A DNA stretch of 64,000 bases from Ectocarpus siliculosus (Eukaryota; Sar; Phaeophyceae; Ectocarpales; Ectocarpaceae): positions 1,682,785-1,746,784 of the forward strand of contig FN649736.1 in NCBI GenBank assembly GCA_000310025.1, written 5' to 3'. Numbering within the stretch: position 1 is the stretch's first letter; each line of letters opens with the position of its first letter. The notes below the pieces were generated by a model. It ran no database searches. It saw only the letters and a program-made list of their open reading frames with translations, and was not told where the DNA came from. Shown here in pieces: positions 59,846-64,000 of the stretch. The position numbers were made by a program, and so were the translations under genes.

Positions 59846-61050
59846 TCGCCTCCCGCCTTTCGAAGACTCCGCGCATATACGTGCCTATGCTATTGCGACC
59901 TTGGGTCCTACAAGCATGTCACGCCACCGCGTCTTTTCACCTGGGCACCGCTCGGACTTTACGTATGTTGGAGCGATTTTTCTGGTGGATTGGGATGGAT
60001 TTGTCCGTTCGTTGGTGGCTTCGGCATTGTTTAATTTCCCAAGCGCGCAAGACTTCCCGGCAAACGTATCGTTGGCCTACGCTCACTCTGCCCCTCCCGA
60101 ATGGGCCGGGTATTGTAGTGAGCGTCGATTTTTTTGGGCCATTGCCGGTCACGTCCTGTGGGAATGCATATATACTTTTGTTTACGGACCGTTTCAGTCG
60201 ACGGGCGGATATGTATGCCACTACCAAGGCGGAATTTACCGCTAAGGGAACGGCTAACATTTTCGTCAACCGCTACATGGCGTTGTGGGTTTGTCCGGTG
60301 ACTCTTCTTTCGGATAACGGTATGCAATTTTGTTCCAAGTTGTCCATGGCTATTTACGGGTTGATGAAGATCAAGAAAGTCACCACCAGTTCGTACCACC
60401 CCCAAACTAACGGTGGGGCCGAGCGTGTTAACCACACCATGGCTCAAATGCTTGCTGTTGTGGTCAATGAGCGTCAGGACGATTGGGACGTCCATCTTCC
60501 CCATGTCGAGTTTGCATACAACAACTCGGTAAACACCGCCACAGGTTTGGCGCCAAATGAAGTGCATATTGGACGGTTGCCCCGTCTCCCGCTTTCTGTT
60601 TTGGACCACCCTAGCGTGGGTGGCCATCAAAGTTTGGATCGAGACCAGCTCGTTTTCTGCAATCTTGCGGTGGAACGCCAGAGACGAGCTTACGCGTTGG
60701 TGCGGGAACAACATGCGATTACGGTGTCGCGTGTCGAACGTCGTAACTCTGCACTGTTGGACGGTCTGCGTCAGATCCCGAAATACGAAGTTGGTGGTTG
60801 GGCTTGGGTCTACAACTCTGCCGCTACTATTCGGCAGGGTGTGCGGAAACACACCCATGATTCGGTGCTCAAAGCGAAGCTTTCGCTCAACTACACCGGA
60901 CCATATAAAATCCTTGCTGTTGGCCCGGCTAAAGCGGAGGATTCACCGGATGGAAAACCTGTGGAGCGCAAACTTCTCTACCTGGACCTGCCGTCAGACA
61001 TGCTGGGACCAGAATCCCGCAACCGTGTCTCCGTCTTGCGGTGCAAACCG
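59846..61050 (+). CDS. Integrase, DDE type, with partly altered zinc finger
   Basis: The frame continues to 61809. The N-terminal HHCC-type finger reads HATASFHLGTARTL...WWLRHCLISQARK: both His and the first Cys are present, but the second Cys position holds Ser. The core has the three acids: Asp at 60127 (VSVDFFGPLP), Asp at 60313 (LLSDNGMQF) and Glu at 60421 (NGGAERVNH), with 35 residues between the last two, the D-D-35-E spacing. After the core come blocks like VGGWAWVYN and LNYTGPYKILAV, typical of the GPY/F module of chromoviruses. It inserts cDNA into host chromatin. The region is uninterrupted and likely functional except for the Cys change. Confidence 0.94.
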
Positions 61051-61159
61051 TGTACCAACCCATACGACACGGATGACCTGCCTAAGTATATGCCGGCCAA
61101 TCTGTCGAAATATGTTTTGCACTCGTATAGTAACAAGTCTCCCCCGTATAATTTGACTG

Positions 61160-61350
61160 CTGATGATATTTTAGCGGAGTCTAGTCGTCTGGATGTTGAG
61201 AATATTTCAGGACACCAAATTGTACGTGGACGCGGTGGTGTGGTAGCTGTCTTGTACCTGACTCATTGGATTGGTTTGTTGACACCGTCGTGGGAAAGGG
61301 AGTCTGATTTGCAGGAATACAGAAAACACATTCTGCTTTACTGGTCTGGT
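61160..61350 (+). CDS. Chromodomain at the integrase C-terminus
   Basis: In the integrase frame, DDILAESSRLDVENI, VVAVLYLTHWIGLLTPSW and ERESDLQEYRKHILLYW follow the chromodomain pattern: a V-E-x-I start, a Y-L-x-x-W-x-G strand and a final helix. Chromodomains of this class guide insertion to marked nucleosomes. Aromatic cage residues are only partly recognisable, so it may be a chromoshadow-like or CHD-II variant. Confidence 0.75.
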
Positions 61351-61499
61351 AACGCTAGTCAGCGCATACAAGGAAACCGAGCTTATCGTAATGCTCGGAT
61401 AGCTTCGGCCGACCGAGAACTTGCTCGGAATCAGGCCGAACGTTTCATTGCTCCTGGGTACGAGTTGGTTTCGCGTGACGTTTGGTTGGCTCGCTTCTC

Positions 61500-61690
61500 T
61501 GTTTCTGTTTTGCCCGTGGGAGCCCACATTTGGTACAAAGCTTTGGATGGACTTTGGTGGCTTGGGCAGATTAGTAGTTTCGTAACAGGCCAGTACATTG
61601 TTCGATTTTTGGACACCCCCGGCCCTCGAAAGCTTTCTCTCCCAGAGTATAGTTACTCCACGGCTTTGGATGCTCCTTGTGGTTCTTGGT
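61500..61690 (+). CDS. Tudor/Agenet-like module after the chromodomain
   Basis: VGAHIWYKALDGLWWLGQIS and YIVRFLDTPGPRKLSLPEY give the alternating-strand pattern of a Tudor barrel: V-G-x-x-x-W...G-x-W-W-x-G-x-I, then Y-x-V-R-F-x-D. This is a histone-tail or chromatin reader fold. The call is by pattern only. The frame then runs on to the TGA at 61807. Confidence 0.55.
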
Positions 61691-61809
61691 GCTTGCAAAA
61701 ACACCGTACTCGTGGTTTGACCAACCCTTCCACGGATGATGGCGTTACGTCGCGAACACCAGGCGTTGTGGCACAGCTGGCTGTTGCCCCATCTGGATCT
61801 GTGCTTTGA

Positions 61810-62499
61810 TATCATGCCGCCTACGGGCCGCTACATGTTTCTTATGTTGTGTTCTACATCGTACGCAGTGGTACGCTAGCGCGTGTTTGGGTGGTGTGAG
61901 CTTCTTCCATTGTTGCAATAGTCACCCCGACCTTTGCGTGCCCAACGCGACCGAACCCCATTTTGATTCAGATTGGTTCCGTCGTTGGCGATGTGATTCT
62001 CAGTAGTCATCACTGTGTGGTGTGGGGATGGTTTGGAGTATTTGTCGGGGATGAAATATTTTCTCTGACCCTAGTTGCTTTTATTTTATCTTATTTTGTC
62101 TGATTTGGACAGTCGCATCTTCGATCTTTATTTGAGGTTGAGTATTGGATTGACGATAAAGTATCTGCATCCACGACTTCCCAGGGTGGGCTAATGTAAT
62201 GGAGCAACTAGTGTATTTGCATTGTACGAGCGTTTCATGAACGTTGTATGAGCGCTTATTGGATATTTTGAATTTTCTTTGGATATGGATATTTGGCGAC
62301 GTTGAGGGGTATTGAAGTAGCTTGAAGGAAGATCAAAATCCCAGCCCCGCTCCCTCACTCTCCGAGTGGGCGCTGAGCGGACCTGGTCTAAGAAGGCTAA
62401 AACAAGAGATCAAACAACAACTGTGAGTACCCGAAGCCAGGAGCAACGAACTTGCTCCCTTCTCTATGTTATTTCTCTGTTCCTCCATAACAACAGACC
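61810..62499. other. 3' flank of the chromovirus, LTR not identified
   Basis: The 690 bases after the pol stop are AT-rich in 62040-62300 and unlike any sequence upstream of the element that I could match by eye. A donor-like ACT|GTGAGT lies near 62419. This stretch may hold a diverged 3' LTR. Confidence 0.3.
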
Positions 62500-62855
62500 A
62501 TCGTCATCATCACAAGAAGAGCAGAACACGCCCATGACAAAAATACTCCCGGCATCTACGTACAGCCTCTGATGAAAGTGTCAGAGTCGACGCACGAGTT
62601 CTCAACACCCCGACTATTCACCGCTATGCCTCCTACGGCCTAACTCCCCCCATCCAGCCACATGCCGGTCGGTATCATCTCCTGTTCCCCGAAAATATGA
62701 TACGCCAACCCCGGCCGCAGCCAATGCCGCAAACCACTCTCAACACCAACGAGGCAGGAGGTCTACAAGTTTCGCTCGATTCCCAGAGCATCACATATAG
62801 ATACGACTGGGCATTCATTGTCCACGGCGCCACAGCGGATCGCAAGAGTGGCTAA
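62500..62855 (+). pseudogene. Coding-like segment with one frame change, unrecognised
   Basis: After an acceptor ATAACAACAG near 62497 one frame reads protein-like words (EHAHDKNTPGIYVQPLMKV). After a shift near 62620 a second frame continues (SYGLTPPIQPHAGRYHLLFP, ITYRYDWAFIVHG) to a TAA near 62855. An opposing minus-strand frame at 62993-62763 (DLATLAIRCGAVDNECPVV) is equally open, so the strand is uncertain. Confidence 0.25.
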
Positions 62856-63219
62856 ATCTCCTGGTAGTACACGAGGAACTCTGCAAGGTCGCGTGCGAAA
62901 GCAACCTTCATGACCCCCCAACAAACCCTTAGCCGCCAGCATGACCGCAACAGCAAAATATGCTCCCCTCGTTGAATCATCATGCCGCGACACAGGCTTA
63001 GCCGCAGTTCGCCATCTTCGAACCCACTACCCAGATCCAAAACCATCCAACAACGTTTTCTTCCCCTCCACCACAAAAAAAAAACATGAACTCTTCAGCG
63101 TTAGGAATGGCTCGAGCACAATCGATAGACACCAGGCACGGATGAACTTGCTGGTAAGCGTCGAACTACTGTACGGCTAACTCAAGAAAAACACTCGAGG
63201 ACCTCCGTCGAGACCCCCC

Positions 63220-63522
63220 CTATCCCCCACGCCCGGGCTCCTCCACGGGTTGTTCTGAACCCTTGTTCACTTCGGCGAGGTGGGAGGTAAACTGGACGAG
63301 AAATTCCATGTCTTCCCTGGTCTCAGGGTCGACCGCCAGGAGGGACGGGAGTACCCCGACAAGCTGATGGTTTGGACAAGGCAAATAGGACAGCGGGAAG
63401 AGCAACATCGCGATAAGCTTTGGAGAACCCAACAAGTCATGGCATTGATGCAAAAAACCCTGCGGAGCAAGTTCTGCAACCAACCATGCCCATCTTCCCC
63501 CTCTGCTGGTCATTTCATTCAT
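63220..63522 (-). CDS. Possible exon of an unrecognised protein
   Basis: This minus-strand frame has strong G/C third-position bias in its last 70 codons (words PNHQLVGVLPSLLAVDPETR and EDMEFLVQFTSHLAEVNKGS) and ends at a TAG. A splice acceptor may lie near 63440. No motif or partner exon was found. Confidence 0.35.
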   Translation of the reverse strand: MNEMTSRGGRWAWLVAELAPQGFLHQCHDLLGSPKLIAMLLFPLSYLPCPNHQLVGVLPSLLAVDPETREDMEFLVQFTSHLAEVNKGSEQPVEEPGRGG

Positions 63523-64000
63523 CGCTGCTTGATGCGGATCTCGCGAGGTGTACCGTTCCCTTTCGAGATGTTTTCACAGGAACTGGACGCAAGCAGTCAC
63601 AGACTGTCTCATAGAGGAAAAAATGGCAAATCGGAGTGACGATGAAACGCGAGTCGTTCATGGCGTCTTGCAATGGCCAGAGAGAGAGAACGGTTTATCA
63701 GCTGCGTTGGTCACGATTCAACGGGCGGACGGCACGCTACTGCATTCACCTTCTCGGACGATTCAAGCGTCGGGTCAAGCTTGTCGGGTGCAAGCCACGC
63801 CATGAAAGACCCGTCTGCCATCGTCCTCCTGGAAACCTCGAACTACCGAGGCACAACAAGGCAGTGAATGAATGACGGGAGTGGAAGGGGGTCCTCTCAA
63901 CATTCACATGGCAATGAACCACGAACACAATTGGAGCCGGAACGCACCCCCTTCTTCCTTCTAACCTATACTCAAGGCTATTCCACGCGGAGGGAACGGA

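Larger units (their letters stand above)
54958..61809 (+). mobile_element. Ty3/gypsy chromovirus with captured NADAR domain, decayed
   Basis: Order of parts: gag-like region, NADAR domain, aspartic protease, reverse transcriptase, RNase H, long Pro-rich linker, integrase, chromodomain, Tudor-like domain. This PR-RT-RH-INT order is diagnostic of Ty3/gypsy. The chromodomain after integrase places it among chromoviruses. The reading frame is broken by three single in-frame stops (55666, 56011, 56713) and by frame changes near 56705, 57530, 58360 and 59860. I found no matching direct repeats upstream of 54.9 kb or downstream of 61.8 kb that would be LTRs, so either the LTRs are lost or too diverged to see by eye. 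The copy cannot make an intact polyprotein as read here. Confidence 0.93.

Overview
The window looks like nuclear DNA of a eukaryote with intron-rich genes and many transposable elements. The coding exons are short, GC-rich at third codon positions, and bounded by GT...AG splice sites. Neither strand shows bacterial-style gene packing. The mix of a Ty3/gypsy chromovirus, copia-type LTR elements, a UBR-type ubiquitin ligase and a PC-esterase (PMR5/Cas1-like) fits a stramenopile such as a brown alga. That placement is an inference and was not tested by any search. Most long open frames without splice logic are chance frames. The supported genes were found by joining exons whose intron phases agree.

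Layout. 1-5467 holds repeats only: a dispersed repeat also found near 52 kb and a 520-bp foldback element. 5468-12941 is a split gene for a secreted type I membrane protein (signal peptide, two copies of a 4-Cys ectodomain, two copies of a Ser/Thr/Pro exon, one TM helix). Its first exon is broken by a 3.1-kb non-autonomous LTR element with identical LTRs and a 5-bp target duplication. 13.3-14.0 kb is a decayed minus-strand coding region, followed by a 190-bp satellite. 16230-17682 is a TA-flanked, pogo/mariner-like DNA transposon with a decayed transposase end. 17.7-24.2 kb is mostly empty, apart from an imperfect inverted repeat and one plus-strand exon near 24.3 kb. 24.8-25.3 kb is a MITE with an 8-bp target duplication. 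26.6-28.9 kb is a 5'-truncated copia element whose 3' LTR abuts a tRNA-like sequence.

29.9-37.9 kb carries host genes. These are a minus-strand Cys-rich/TM exon, the C-terminal exons of a UBR1/PRT6-type E3 ligase (plus strand), and a convergent minus-strand gene with an N-terminal TM helix, tandem repeats and a protein kinase domain. 37.9-45 kb has microsatellites and one probable terminal exon. 45.0-49.0 kb is a seven-exon minus-strand PC-esterase. 54958-61809 is a decayed Ty3/gypsy chromovirus. The last 2 kb holds weak coding-like segments.

The main discovery is in the chromovirus. Between its gag-like region and its aspartic protease, in the same reading frame, lies a nearly complete NADAR (YbiA-like, ADP-ribose-related) domain. 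Its integrase also ends in a chromodomain followed by a Tudor-like WW-G module. A retroelement carrying an ADP-ribosylation-linked enzyme suggests a counter-defence or nucleic-acid-repair role.
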